Assembly: GCF_000001735.4 (NCBI RefSeq)
Contig: NC_003075.7
Location: 9,487,001 to 9,551,000 of the forward strand
Origin: Arabidopsis thaliana
Taxonomy: Eukaryota > Streptophyta > Magnoliopsida > Brassicales > Brassicaceae
DNA length: 64,000 bases
Direction: 5' to 3'
Position numbers and translations under genes: made by a program. Of this stretch, positions 22,681 to 35,300 are shown piece by piece. The notes under the pieces are model-generated. The model worked only from the letters and a program-made list of their open reading frames with translations. It did not search any database and was not told the DNA's origin. Within the stretch, counting starts at the first letter, position 1; the number at the start of each line of letters is the position of its first letter.

Positions 22681-24922
22681 AGTCTCCCCTTTGAATTGGA
22701 TTCGACAAATCGAATCCAAGTTGATCTTTACCCATCTCCTTGAACCACTCCGGAAAATTGGCCTTCATCTTAGTCTCGGTTTCCCAAGTGTATTCTTCAC
22801 GGCCTCCACAATTCCACAAGATTTTTAACAAATCCATTGATTTCCCCCGAGTCCCTTTCTTCATTTGGTCCATGATCCGTACCGGCCATGCTTCCACCGT
22901 CATGTTCTCCTTTAACCCAGGAGGTACATCTTCCATGCTTTCTTCTTGTTCACTTAAGCACTTCCGTAGTTGTGATACATGAAAGACATTGTGAAACGCG
23001 TCTAGTTTTGGAGGAAGGTCAAGTTTGTATGCCACCGCCCCTACTCGTTCGATCACTTTGTACGGGCCAACGTACCTTGGCCTTAACTTTTTCCTTGATG
23101 TGAATCGCCCTGCCCCTTTGTAGGTCATCGCCTTTAAATACACCAAGTCTCCCACTTGGAATTCTAATTCCTTTCGACGCTTGTTGGCGTAACTTTTCTG
23201 ACGATCTTGGGCTTCCTTTAACTTGATTTTTAAGAACTTCATTTTCTTCGTGGTTTCATCCACGACCGCAGGTCCGAACAACCGACGTTCGCCCACTGGC
23301 GTCCAACACAACGGTGTTCTACCAGCTCGGCCATACAACGCCTCATAGGGAGACATACCAATACTAGCTTGAAAACTGTTATTGTACGCAAATTCTACTA
23401 ACCTTAGATATTTCTCCCAGTTTCCTCCCCAATCCAAGACGCATGCCCTCAACATGTCCTCGAGGGTTTGAATCGTTCGTTCGGACTGTCCGTCCGTCTG
23501 TGGGTGATATGCAGTACTTAGATTCACTCGAGTCCCTAAGACCTTTTGAAAAGGCTTCCAAAATTTTGACGTGAACCTTGTGTCTCGGTCCGACACTATA
23601 CTAACCGGAATCCCATGTAATCGCACGATCTCGTCTATGTACTTCTCGGCAATGATTTCGGCTGCATCCTTATCCGAGATTGCCATGAAGTGCGCAGACT
23701 TAGTCAATCGGTCTACTACAACCCATACCGCATTGTGTTTGGACTTGATCCCCGTCGGCAGTCCCGTGACGAAGTCCATCATTATATGGTCCCACTTCCA
23801 TTCCGGTATAGGTAGGTTTTGTAACATTCCACTTGGTACTTGATGCTCTTCCTTGGCTACCCACCTGGCCACATCTTTCTTCATTCCTACCCAATGGTAG
23901 TATCTTTTAAGGTCGCGATACATCTTGTTCGACCCAGGATGGATCGAGAACTTCGATTGATGCGCTTCTTTTAGGATTTCCTCCTTCAACGCCTTATCGT
24001 TCGGCCCACATACTCGACCGTTCACCACGATAGTACCATTGTTCGAGCTTTGGTACTCGGTTTTATTGTTTTGTGCCCACCCTTTTATTTCTTCATCTCG
24101 TTCTTGAGCCGACCGGATCCTACTAAGTAGGTCGGCTTGATTGGCGGCTCTCAACCCTAAGGGTTCAACTTCCTTAGACAAAGCATTCAAATGCAATGTC
24201 CCCATCATGTTAACCAAATTCACTTGGTTCCTTTCCGCTTCCACTACCGTGCGCAGCCTGCTCAAAGCATCTACAACTTGGTTGGCCTTGCCCGGATGGT
24301 ACGCTATGTTCAAGTCGTAATCCGCCACAAGTTTTATCCACCTTCTTTGCCTTAGATTTAACTCCGGCTGGGTGAATATGTATTTTAGGCTCTTGTGGTC
24401 AGTAAAGATTTGAACCTTGGCACCATACAAATATGATCGCCAAATCTTCAACGCAAATACTACCGCGGCCATTTCCAAATCATTCGTAGGGTAGTTCTTC
24501 TCGTGTTTCCGCAATTGCCTCGAGGCGTATGCGATAACACTCCCCTTTTGGATCAATACGCATCCTAGTCCTACTATGGATGCGTCCGTGTAGACCGTAT
24601 AGGGCTCACCTTCCTCCGGTAAGACCAACACCGGTGCATTAGTCAACATGGCCTTTAACTCCAGGAAGCTTCTCTCGCATTCCTCCGACCAGTTGAATGC
24701 GGTGTCTTTTCCGGTCAATTGAGTCATGGGTTGGGCCATGCTCGCAAATCTCTCGACCCAAGTCACTAAGTGAATGGACCCTAACCATTTATGAGGTTCA
24801 TTCCCTAGTGTAATCCGTTTCATACGATTCTGTGATTCAATATATGAGACGAATAGAGTAAACAAACAATCAGATACTTTATTAATTAAGTAAAGGATTC
24901 GATACAACTTATGAGTTTGCAT
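22676..24922 (-). pseudogene. gypsy pol remnant: RNase H and integrase
   Basis: A continuous 748-codon frame whose first ~58 codons lie in the truncated LTR. From about 24747 it encodes RNase H ([27 protein letters not shown]), then integrase ([38 protein letters not shown], with the catalytic D, D and E), and a C-terminal chromodomain-like tail. The stop codon overlaps the 3' LTR. Protease and reverse transcriptase are deleted. The integrase HHCC zinc finger is also damaged: VARWVAK runs straight into EEHQVPSG, with the CxxC pair gone. It is therefore not autonomous. Confidence 0.9.
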
Positions 24923-25986
24923 ATAAGCTATTACAAGTAATATAATTGATCCCTAGACTATCCGAAACTATCACCACCCATCATCCCGGCCTTGAGTCTC
25001 TCGCGCCTAAGCCAAGTCCTTCCCACGATCACCATTGGTTCCTGAAAGTCATAGAGCCATAAGTAATCTCATTTACTTAGTCATATGCAAGTCCATGCAA
25101 TGCTCCATAGTCCTTACACTACTCGGATCCGCGGAGAGGATTTGGAGAGGGGAAGATCGCGCATAAGTCCAGCCGATTCTCGGTAGGTCAATTAAGACCC
25201 TCCGGTCCTCCACCGAGCCGCGTCCCCGCCCTAGCCGATCCCTTGCCCGGACTGAGTCTTGTGTAGGTTGCACATGACCCGATTCTACCCAGCCCATTAG
25301 TCGTTCCTTTCAAGGAATCTCGACTCAATTAACGTATTCTAGAATCCTTAGACTCGAGGTCTAGGTTTCCCTTACCTTCCTTCACGATGTTCGGTCGATC
25401 CGACCCTTCTTCTTCCTTGCCGGTCACAGTCCGACTACCGATTTCCTCCGACGATTTATTCTCCCGAAAGGACGAGAGTTTAATAGTGAGTTTCCGGTAT
25501 TTTCTGTGTGTTCTGGTGCCTCTAAAGGTCTTGGGCACCCTCCCTTATATAAGGGGCGAATTGATGCTTCCCGAAGGATCACCTCCGTTCCTTGCACCTT
25601 TCCGAAGAGTTGCATCTCTCGGTCCGTAACTGCTCGCCCTTATCCACCCTTTGGGCGAGCACCCGTTCGACCGTAACCGCCCAAGTAACCGTCCGGGTAA
25701 CCGCCCAGCTGGTCAGACAGTCGACCAGCTGCCTCGAGCTCAACCGTCACTCGCCCAGCTGCTCGAGGTGGACTGTCACTCAACCCGAGTAACCGTCACC
25801 CCTTCCAGCTGAGCTTGAGCTTCGGACGAGCTGACCCAGCTGATTCCTTTACGATCCTAGCTTAGCCCGCATGATTTCCCTTTGTCCGAGCTTATGGCCA
25901 ACTCCTTCCCACTTGTCCGAGACTCCACCTTCTTTTCTCAGACCAAGTCCCAGCCAACAATCCTATTGAGGATCGCGGGCGTTACA
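24748..25986 (-). repeat. gypsy 5' LTR remnant
   Basis: Aligns with 21421-22680 with scattered single-base differences (for example TGAATGGACC against TGACTCGACC). The U5 end, about 40 bp plus one duplicated unit, is missing at the internal deletion junction. Confidence 0.88.
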
Positions 25987-28900
25987 GATAACCTGCCCTA
26001 CAGGCCAAATGTTTGTGGTTAAGGTTTTCCCAGAAACGATGACGAGTATACTCAATGTTTTCATATAATGGTATATAAGAAGAGTGATCTTCCACACTGG
26101 CATCACTCATCGCCACGTTGACACCTCTACATTCTGTAAAGTCGACGAGCTTAAGAATTGTCAGTCTGAAAATGTTTGGCGAGATGTTTTTCAACCTCTT
26201 GCAACAATACATCATAAGTACAGTGAGCCACGAGAAATTTTCAATGCAGCAGGGAACTTCTTCAATAGCGGTGTTTTCCAGATAGAGCCATTTGATACTC
26301 TTTGAAATCAGAGGAAAAGTTCTCAAACTTGAGCAACCACTCAGATCAAGCATTTTAAGAGATGACAAGTTGACATCGGTTGGAAGAACCTCCAGCCCTG
26401 TGCATTCTTTCATTTCCAACCTCACCAATTTTTGGAGATTCCCAATTGTAGAAGGAACTGTCACCAAACTTTTGCAATTAGAGAGATATAAATTCACCAG
26501 ATTAGTGGCCTTTGAAAGATCTGGAATTTCTGTCAGGTTTCCACATTCTGACATATCCATCTCCACGAGACTTGCAAGCGACTGAAACAGAAATTAAAAA
26601 AAAAAATTGTTATGCTTCAATCACTTTCATTTTAATTTAATAACTATACACATTTAAACAAAATTATAATCAAGACATAATTCTGTATGTAAATATAAAC
26701 CGTGGAATCACAAGCCATTTTGACAACTTTAATTTGGTTATACGTAATTATTTACAACAGAGGTTAAACAAAAATCAGCAAATGCTATAATATTAACAAT
26801 GTACCTGGACGCCTTCCCATAGCTTCTCAAGCATTTGGTTGCCTCTCACTATGAGACGAACCAGATCATTTGGGCGAAATTCACATGGCATACATCTCAC
26901 AAGGCAGGCGAGATAATCAAGACCAGGGAGATTCTTGTTCCATATACAATTTTCTACGCGGATCTCAATTCCATGTGGCGAAGTAGTTGAAGTTTCCATT
27001 TTAAACACAGGGAAATTTTTCTCAAATTATCGTAATAAAGGAGACCGAGGTACTCAAGAGATTCCAAGTTGAGATGAGTTGGAAAACTCTCTAGCTTTGT
27101 GCAACCCCTCATATCTAAATAGATCAGTTTAATGGCATTCTGAATCGAGGAAGAAAGTGTCACCAAAGATCTGCATTCCGAAAGATTTAATTCCTCGAGG
27201 TTTCTGGCATTAGAAAGATCTGAAATTTCTCTCAAATATCTGGAACCATGCATATTCATCCTCTTGAGGCTTCCAAGTGGCTGAAAACAAAATAGGGAAA
27301 AACATAATACACACATTCATAAACATTTCAAATAGATTAATTTTTACCACAGGTCTGTTCTAAAAATTGACAACTATTTCAATGAAGAATTAAGTACCAC
27401 AGTTCCTTCCCACAGCTTCTCAAGCTTACTTCCCATCATTGTGAGTTGAATGAGGTAATCCGCCTTAAAACTATAAGGCAAACATTTCAATGGACACCTA
27501 TCCCAGTCTAGCAATCTGAGTTTAGGGGGCAAATAAACGAGGCTCTGAGGTAGATCCATATAATCCCCAGTAACTGATAGACATTGGAGATTACGCATGC
27601 CTTGGAACGATTTTTCATCTATTGGTAATAGCTCTTTTGATCGGAAAGCTGTGCAGAAACGTATTCCAAGAACTGTTTCTGTCCCCTGAAAAAAATACGA
27701 AGTAAACTAGTATAATGATATAATCTTTACAATGGCAACCGTTTTTATTTTTCTGAGACATCAAAAGAGCTAGCCACGTTTTAATTAAGCAGGAGAGGCA
27801 ACAATTGTTAAAGTTTATCAATCCCCAAATGACGATTAAATTAATATAAAGTCATGCATTAAAAGGCATCTGCTAAAAACTTACAGTTTTCTCTGTCAAT
27901 ACTTCTCAGAGTATCCTCAAAATCCGTTAGAAATCGACGTTTTCCAGGATTACCCTTGGACTTTGCACGATCAATTTCTATACCCAATTTCTCTAGCAAA
28001 TTGTGCATCTCTATATCTCCATCCGGTGTAATACGTATGAGGGACTTCTCAACCAACATTGTAACCCCAACATTATCTTCAAGTAAATCGTTGACGTAAC
28101 TGACTTCAAAACCATTGAATAAACACGCGATGTAAAGGAACATATCTTGATCTTTTTGATGTAATCTATCGTAGCTGACTCTTAATGTTTTCATAATATC
28201 TCCGTTCAAACCATTTCGGAACCTAGGCATCATCTCCATCCACTCTTCTTTGGTCCTTCGTTTTAAAGACGAACCAAGGACACTGAGACCCAAAGGAAGA
28301 TTACCGGCAAGCACTGCAACTTCAAATGCTAGTGCCTTAAAATCATCAGGTGGAGAGTTTTCCCCAAAAGCAGATCGGCATAACATCTTAAGAGCAAGAT
28401 CTAGAGATGGGAACTTCACCTCATATAAAAGGTCAATATCATGAGCCTTAAGAAGTTGCATATCTTGAGTGATCACAATAATTCTGCTTCCAGGTCCAAA
28501 CCATTTAGTTTCCCCCACCAAGGTCTTAAGAAACTCTGGATCATCCACATCATCAAGAACGATAAGAACTTTCTTCTGATTTAACATTTGCTCCACTACA
28601 CCTAACTTCCCTCCTATCTTTATATCCTTACCAAGAATTTTTGACAGAAATATTTCTTCCCATTCAGACTTCATGCTATAGACGTGAGGTACGAAAGCGT
28701 GAAAGTGGAATTGGCAAAAGAGTTGACTGTATAGAGCTTTTCCTATGGTACTCTTACCAATCCCTGAAGGCCCCCAAATCCCAACCATTCTAGCTTCCTT
28801 GGATTCCAAGCACAATATTGAATTCATTGCCTCTAAATGAGCTTCAATTCCGACGAAATCGCCAAAAGAATTCGATGGTGAAATAAGCTTATTCGAAACA

Positions 28901-29541
28901 TCATTAGCTATCTTTACAACCATGGCTGCTTCACTAGGCCTAATAACAGTAGTCAAATTGTGTCAATAAAGAGGCACCCCTAAAGCACACAATCCAAAAA
29001 AAGAAGAAGCAGATAGCATAGTTCAGAGATAATTAAAAACACACTCAGAGATAATGAAATCAAAAACAAAGTACCCGTTTCGAAGATCTTCTCCGGCTAT
29101 ATTTGTTATGTCTACTAGAGCTTGCATCCATCTTTGTTTCTGATCCTCTTCTTTGTCCTCGCATGTCTTTTTAAAAACATCGCCAAATTCGCCGGTCTGT
29201 TTTCTAACTTCCGAAGGATCAACGTCGTAAAAAACTGAAATCACCAATTGACCCCAATCATTTAAGCGATTGTGGATCTCAACCAATTCATCCAAGCACC
29301 AAGTGGAAGAAGCATAGTTCTTAGAGAAGATCACGATTGAGATCCTTGCTTCTCTAATCGCTGATATTAGCTCAGGGGCTATTGTACGGCTTCGTTCGAT
29401 GCCATGATCCATGAATGTATTGATTGATCTGCGGTCGAACGCCTCGAGTAGATTGCTGAGGAACGTCTTGCGAACATCTACCCCACTGAAGCTTGGGAAA
29501 ACATCGTATCTCCGGCTGCAAGAAGAAGAAGCCGCCGCCAT

Positions 29542-30059
29542 GGAATATGATGAGGAGAAGATAAGTACAGTAAATCGAATACACAGTGATTATTGATTAG
29601 AGTGATTACTGTGAGGCCGGTCCTTAAGGGTGGGATGCGCAAGGAAACTTCTTATTTTTTGCCCATAGGCCATAAATATAAAAATGTAGCGAAATGTTTG
29701 TAATGAGGTTCGAACCAAGGCCAATGAAGCATTTAAAACCTGATTTCAAGTATTCAACCGCTCAACTACAAGTTATGATGCCTCTTAAATCAATATTAGA
29801 TTTATTTTGGTGTCCAAGGTCTTTGCTTATTGTAAAAAGGACAGCTTATCGTAAACATGTTGAGTGGGGAATTCAGTCTTTGTTTCCCTATACTTACATG
29901 CATAGAAACTAGGAGAATTTGTAAGTATATCAATTATGAGGATTTTAATTCACATAATAATATAGTGAAAACATTAACTATCTAGTTTGTTAAAAAAAAA
30001 ACTCTTTTAGCTTTCTAGAGTTGTGTGGTGTGGTGTGGATGGACAGTGGAGTGAAGATT
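29542..30059. other. 5' flank of the 20473-29541 TNL
   Basis: No gene seen. The first ~60 bp could be 5' UTR. The CATAGAAGACTTACTG promoter unit found upstream of the other TNLs is absent here, so this gene's promoter region is of a different origin from its paralogues'. Confidence 0.45.
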
Positions 30060-30545
30060 TCTAGAAACTCTCTGCGTTTTGTGTTGAGTTCTCCTCATTT
30101 TCTCAACTCCATCCCCTTCAAGTACCTTGACACGTACAATTCCTGAAACAACAACACAAAAATCTATGTGAATTCAGCTCTCACGATCATCTATCAAATC
30201 ACTTTATCAGTAATTTACATTTTAAAGTTATATCATGTTCTGGACTAACAATGAAAACCATTTTATGTGATATTTGAATCCATATGCTGGTGGCAAAGAA
30301 GAACAGAGCATTTGTATTATGTCACACAAATTCAGCAATCAAGTGAATGGAGAGTTTATAAGGGATGTAAGATGAGATTTTACCTCAGGCAAAGAGGTTT
30401 CACGATTGCAGCTTGGCTACTTCCCATAAGTCTTCACTGCCTCGTAGTTACTCAATGTCCTTTATGTTCCTAGGAATCACAAGGTCGTTGTAAGACGGCA
30501 AGAACGAAAAAAGAGTGGAATCGACTGATGGTGTATTATATTTTT
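30060..30545 (-). pseudogene. C-terminal fragment of a CDC7-like protein kinase (copy 3, shortest)
   Basis: On the minus strand the exon A piece (about 30530-30385; YNDLVIPRN, then a SEDLWEVAK-like stretch) is present. The exon B piece is cut at about 30060, so the SAEDALKHDFF part is missing. It is closely related to 10860-11355. It is non-functional. Confidence 0.6.
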
Positions 30546-30639
30546 ATTTATTATTATTAGGTCATTGGTGCAAATATCTGAAGCAAACCTGCACAAACCA
30601 ATTCAGCTAAAATAAGCACCAGAGAAATTAGCTTTCACA

Positions 30640-32172
30640 TCCTAAATGTGACAATGACTAGCTCACTTGACCTCAGGGTCGTGATTGAGTTTGGTGGTTG
30701 TGGCCGGTGAGTAGGACGGGTGGAAGCTGGTTTTGTATGTATGGGGCAGTGGTGGTGCTGAGTTATGTTGTAATCACTGTTTTTTACTGTGAGTGTAGGA
30801 AACGCCATGGTAGCAGTGATGCATTTAATGCTGATGAGGTTGCTATTTAAAAATTTAGTTCCAACACTTTTTTGTTGTTGATAATTCTCTTGTGAAATAC
30901 ATTTTTCTTTACCGAATTTATTCATTGATTTAAAGAGAGAAAAATAACCTTTGGTAACATACACGTAGAGAGATATGTGTGTTTCAAAAGACAAGACTGT
31001 TATATTTACATCTTTTCAGGAAAGCGAATTTTTCAAAGAAGCAAAACAGAGAGAAGTAAGAACAGAGTGGTTCTGCTGTTCTGGACATGGAACCATAAAA
31101 GTTTTCTAGTTGTCAGTGCTCCATCATCTGCAGGAGAAAATGGCTTGTGTGAAAAACTAAGAAATCGTCTTGTCATTACCAGTATAGTCATGGTCGATCC
31201 CATGTTCATTATAAAACAGAGTTGTAATACGTTTCAGGTTACCTTAACAATGTGATAAGCTGTAGAGACGGCTAAGGATCCAGGAAAGGAATCTTAACAA
31301 TGTGATGGTGTGAATTCAGTCAAGGCAGATCTTAACTGTTCAGGGTCAGCAGTGAAAGGTGTCGTCCCCATCAGACCATACGTTTTATTTAGGCCCTTGA
31401 TGCAAAGATCTGAAGCAAACCAATTCAGTCAAGAACAGCCCCAGAGAATGAGCTTCCCATCCTAGATGTTCTAGTGAGTAGTTCAGGCCTACAACTTTCA
31501 CTCTTCTCGATATAATTAAAGAGTGCAGCGGCATAGGGGAACAGCAGCGACATATTTTCTCATCGACGTAGGATAGCTGGATGATACTTCATGGTTTGGA
31601 AGTGGACCAGACAATGTCTCCTGTAGAAAGTTTAAAAGCTCTTTCCTTCACCCGAAGGATTGTTCCTTATGCTGGTTACATCTTTGGCCGAAGTTAGGCC
31701 AAAAACGCTTCTGCCTTTTGGCTATTGAATCAGCGGATATGCAAATGTTGCTGATTCTTGTTGTTTTCTGTACCCAAAGTCTGATTTATTCATTGCTAAT
31801 AAAGAGAAAAACAACCTTTACTAACATAAACATTGAGATCTATGTTTTAAAAAGGCAAGACTATTTTGGGTAGTACCTGCACTCAAGCAGGTACGCTCCC
31901 AAATTCAATGTCTTTCTTAAAAATAGAATATGTTTTTACAAAACAAAACAATGCCAAAGATGTTTTTCCAGAATATGCTAAAGTATGGCTTTCTGAAACA
32001 TTTATTCTTTCAGGAAAAGTGAAATGTTCAAAACAAACGCAGAGCTGGATAATGTAACGGACTTTGGTTCTCCTAAAGATCTTCATCATCTGCAGTTAAT
32101 TATCATTATCATTATAGTCATAGTCGATCCCAAGTTATCCTAAAACAGAGTAAAACAGAATGATAAGATGCT
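30640..32172. other. 3' spacer unit B, downstream of the 32385-38691 TNL
   Basis: Homologous to 11470-13505 (without the solo LTR) and to 50641-52165. I see no conserved reading frame. The uninterrupted sequence at 30985-30995 is what shows the solo LTR insertion point in unit A. Confidence 0.6.
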
Positions 32173-32384
32173 TCAGTTACCAGAATCAGTAGACAAGATA
32201 GGAATTTCTTCATCTTGTTCTTCAGTTATCATGTAATCAACACACAAAGCTTCCCCCTCTAGAGATGTTGATGATGATGCTTCTCCCTGCCCTAACGAAA
32301 GCTCCATATTTAGAGCGGCCAATCCTGAGTCCGCTACAATTTGGCCATAGGGTAAGTTGATATATTCTTCAGATGTCCCCGATG

Positions 32385-35300
32385 TCATCTGCATTATAAA
32401 TCAAACGATCGATTCTATTAAATAGTCTGTCCCTATGGTGTTTCGATCCTGAAAAATCAAACCAAAAGTCAAAAGATAGCTTTATAATTTTCAGCTCTAA
32501 TCAAAAGTCAAAAGATACCCCCATCCGCTTCTCGCTTCTCGTAGTCTGTTGGTTGTACTCTGTTTCTTGATAGACATACAAGAGTCGTACACCGCATTCT
32601 TTGATCCTATTGGAGCAACAAAATTTAAACTCCATTCAGACCAGATCTTGAAGGAACAGAAAAACAGATGATCCGTCTTACAAAACTGCAGGTCTGCATC
32701 TTCAAAAAATGATTTCTGATACTGTTTGCCATTGAAGCCAACATTTACCTTCAAGGATGGATAAAAACCCTTGCCCTCGGAGGGAGGTTCAACCACGACG
32801 CAAGCCTTAAATGGAAAGAAGTATTGAGAAAGAGAGCTCTGAGGTAAAGTGACAGTTAGGGAATCTCCATAAGCTCGATACGTGAAATACTTAGGGATTT
32901 CTCCACCTGGTAAGGCCACATGCTTGAAGCATGATCGTAGGATAAGTTCTCGCGCATCTCTTTCCAATTTGAAGCAATTGCAGAAGCTAAAGGATTCCCT
33001 ACGTAAGCGCCAATCTACGACGTAGTTCTTATAATCATCATCATACAACGCATCCCAGAAACGTTCACATGTATATTCAATGTTTTCAGATAATGGTACA
33101 CAAGAAACGTGATCTTCCATTGTCGCTACCACAGTTGCATCACTCAACGCCTTGATGACACCTCTACAGTCTGTAAAGTCGGCGAACATTAGACTTCTCA
33201 GTCTGAAAATGTTTGGGGAGATGTTTTTCAACCTCTGGCAACAATACATCAGTAGTACACGGAGCCTCGTGAAATCCTCAATGCAGCAGGGAACTTCTCC
33301 AATGGCGGTGTTTTCCAGATAGAGCCATACAATATTAGTTGAAATCAGAGGAAAAGTTCTCAAACTTGAGCAACCACTGAGATCGAGGATACCCAGAGAT
33401 GACAAGTTGACATCGGTTGGAAGAACCTCCAGCCCTGTGCATCTTTTCATGTACAAACGTCTCAAATTTTGAAGATTCCCAATTGTAGAAGGAAGTGTCA
33501 CCAAACTTTTGCAGTTGTTGAGTATCAAAGACTCGAGCTTGGTGGCCTTTGAAAGATCTAGAATTTCTTCAATGGCGGTGTTTTCCAGATAGAGCCATTT
33601 GATACTCTTTGAAATCAGAGGAAAAGTTCTCAAACTTGAGCAACCACTGAGATCGAGGGTTTCGAGAGATGACAAGTTGACATCGGTTGGAAGAACCTCC
33701 AGCCCTGTGCATTCTTTCATTTCCAACCTCACCAATTTTTGGAGATTCCCAATAGTAGAAGGAAGTGTCACCAAACTTTTGCAGTTGTTGAGATATAAAT
33801 GCTTCAGATTGGTGGCCTTTGAAAGATCTGGAATTTCTGTCAGGTTTTCAGATTCTGACAGATCCATCTCTTCGAGACTTCCAAGCGACTGAAAAAAACA
33901 TTATCGATGATAATCATTTTAATTTTATACCTATATATGTTTAAAATTATAATTAAACATTATTACGTATGTATGTAAGACATAACCGTGGATCGACCAC
34001 AAGCCATAAAAACAAATTTGGGTATACTTAATTAGTTATATAACAGAAGGTAAACAAAAATCAGCATAGCATTAACAATGTACCTGGATGCCTTCCCATA
34101 GCTTCTCATGCTTGTAGCACCTCACATTGAGAAAAACGAGATATTCTGGGCGAAATTCACAAGGCATACATCTCATAAGGCAGTCGAGATAATCTAGTCC
34201 AGCAGGGAGATTCTTGTTCCAGAAACAATCTTCTACCACGATCTCATTTCTCCCTTCCGGAAAGTCAACGTCTGAACATCCCATTTTGATTGCTGGGAAA
34301 TTTCTCAAATTCGGGCATCCAGTGAGATTGAGGTACTCGAGAGATTCCAAGTTGAGATCGGTTGGAAAACTCTCTAGCTTTTTGCAATCACTAATATCTA
34401 AATAGATAAGTTTAATGGCATTCTGCATCGAGGAAGGAAATGTCACCAAGGATTCGCATTTACAAATATCTACTTCCTCGAGGTTTATGGCTAAAGAAAG
34501 ATCTGGAATCTCTTTCAAATATTTGGAACCACGCAGAAACATCTGCTTGAGTCTTCCAAGTGGCTAATAACAAAATAGGGGAAAAGAGAGTACACACGTT
34601 AGTGAACATTTTAAACAGATTCATTTTAGTTTTTCTAACAGATTTATGTTTAGAAATTGATCACTAATAGAATTAGTACCTGAGTTCCATCCCACAGCTT
34701 CTCAAGGTCACTATTCTCCATTCTGAGTTTAACCAGATACTCAACCTTAAAATTAGAATGCAAACGCTTCAATGGACAATTATTCCACAATAGCAATCTG
34801 AGTTTACTAGGGAAATAAACGATGCCCTGAGTGCCTTCCATACGTGAGCAATCAACTGATAGATATTCGAGATTACACATGCCTTCTAATGATTTTAAAT
34901 CTATTAATAGCACCCCCGAACAATATAACGTCCTCAGTTTAATGGCATTCTGAATCGAGGAAGGAAGTGTCACCAAAGATTCGCATTCAGAAAGATTTAA
35001 TTCCTCGAGGTTTATGGCTAAAGAAAGATCTGGAATTTCTTTAAAATATTTGGAATACCACAAATTCATCTTCTTGAGACTTCCAAGGGGCTGAAAACAA
35101 CATATGGAAAAAGAGAATACACACGTTCACAATTTTTTTAAAACAGATTCATTTGAAGCTTTTCTAACATATATATGTTCATAAATATACCACAGTTCTA
35201 TTCTAAAAACTGACAACTAATAAAATTTATAATTCGTACCAGAGTTCCTTCCCACAGTTTCTCAAGCTTACTATTCTTCATTATGAGTTTAACTAGATAC

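Larger units (their letters stand above)
21383..25986 (-). mobile_element. internally deleted Ty3/gypsy retrotransposon (4604 bp)
   Basis: The element is flanked by the duplication GATAA (21378-21382 and 25987-25991) and has TG...CA ends. Read on the minus strand it has a 5' LTR remnant (25986-24748), RNase H and integrase, a polypurine tract (22692-22681, AAAGGGGAGACT) and a complete 3' LTR (22680-21383). The 5' LTR's last ~40 bp, primer-binding site, gag, protease and reverse transcriptase are missing, removed by a deletion ending in a short shared sequence near CTCTCGACC. It split the last LRR exon of the surrounding TNL. Confidence 0.93.
20473..29541 (-). pseudogene. TIR-NB-LRR gene broken by a gypsy element and frameshifts
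   Basis: Exon order is normal: TIR 29541-29075, NB-ARC 28939-27885, LRR 27685-27398, 27280-26805, then 26581-25987 continuing at 21382-20826, terminal 20697-20473. Lesions: +1 base near 27915 at the end of NB-ARC; +2 bases in an A run near 27015; a 4.6-kb gypsy insertion; and an in-frame TAG near 21235 (CAG in paralogues). With normal splicing the +1 shift leads to a stop at 27617-27615, giving about 530 residues, i.e. a TIR-NB protein. TIR Glu (WCLDEL), P-loop (GPSGIGKST) and MHN are intact in that part. By order it should be At4g16900. Confidence 0.85.
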
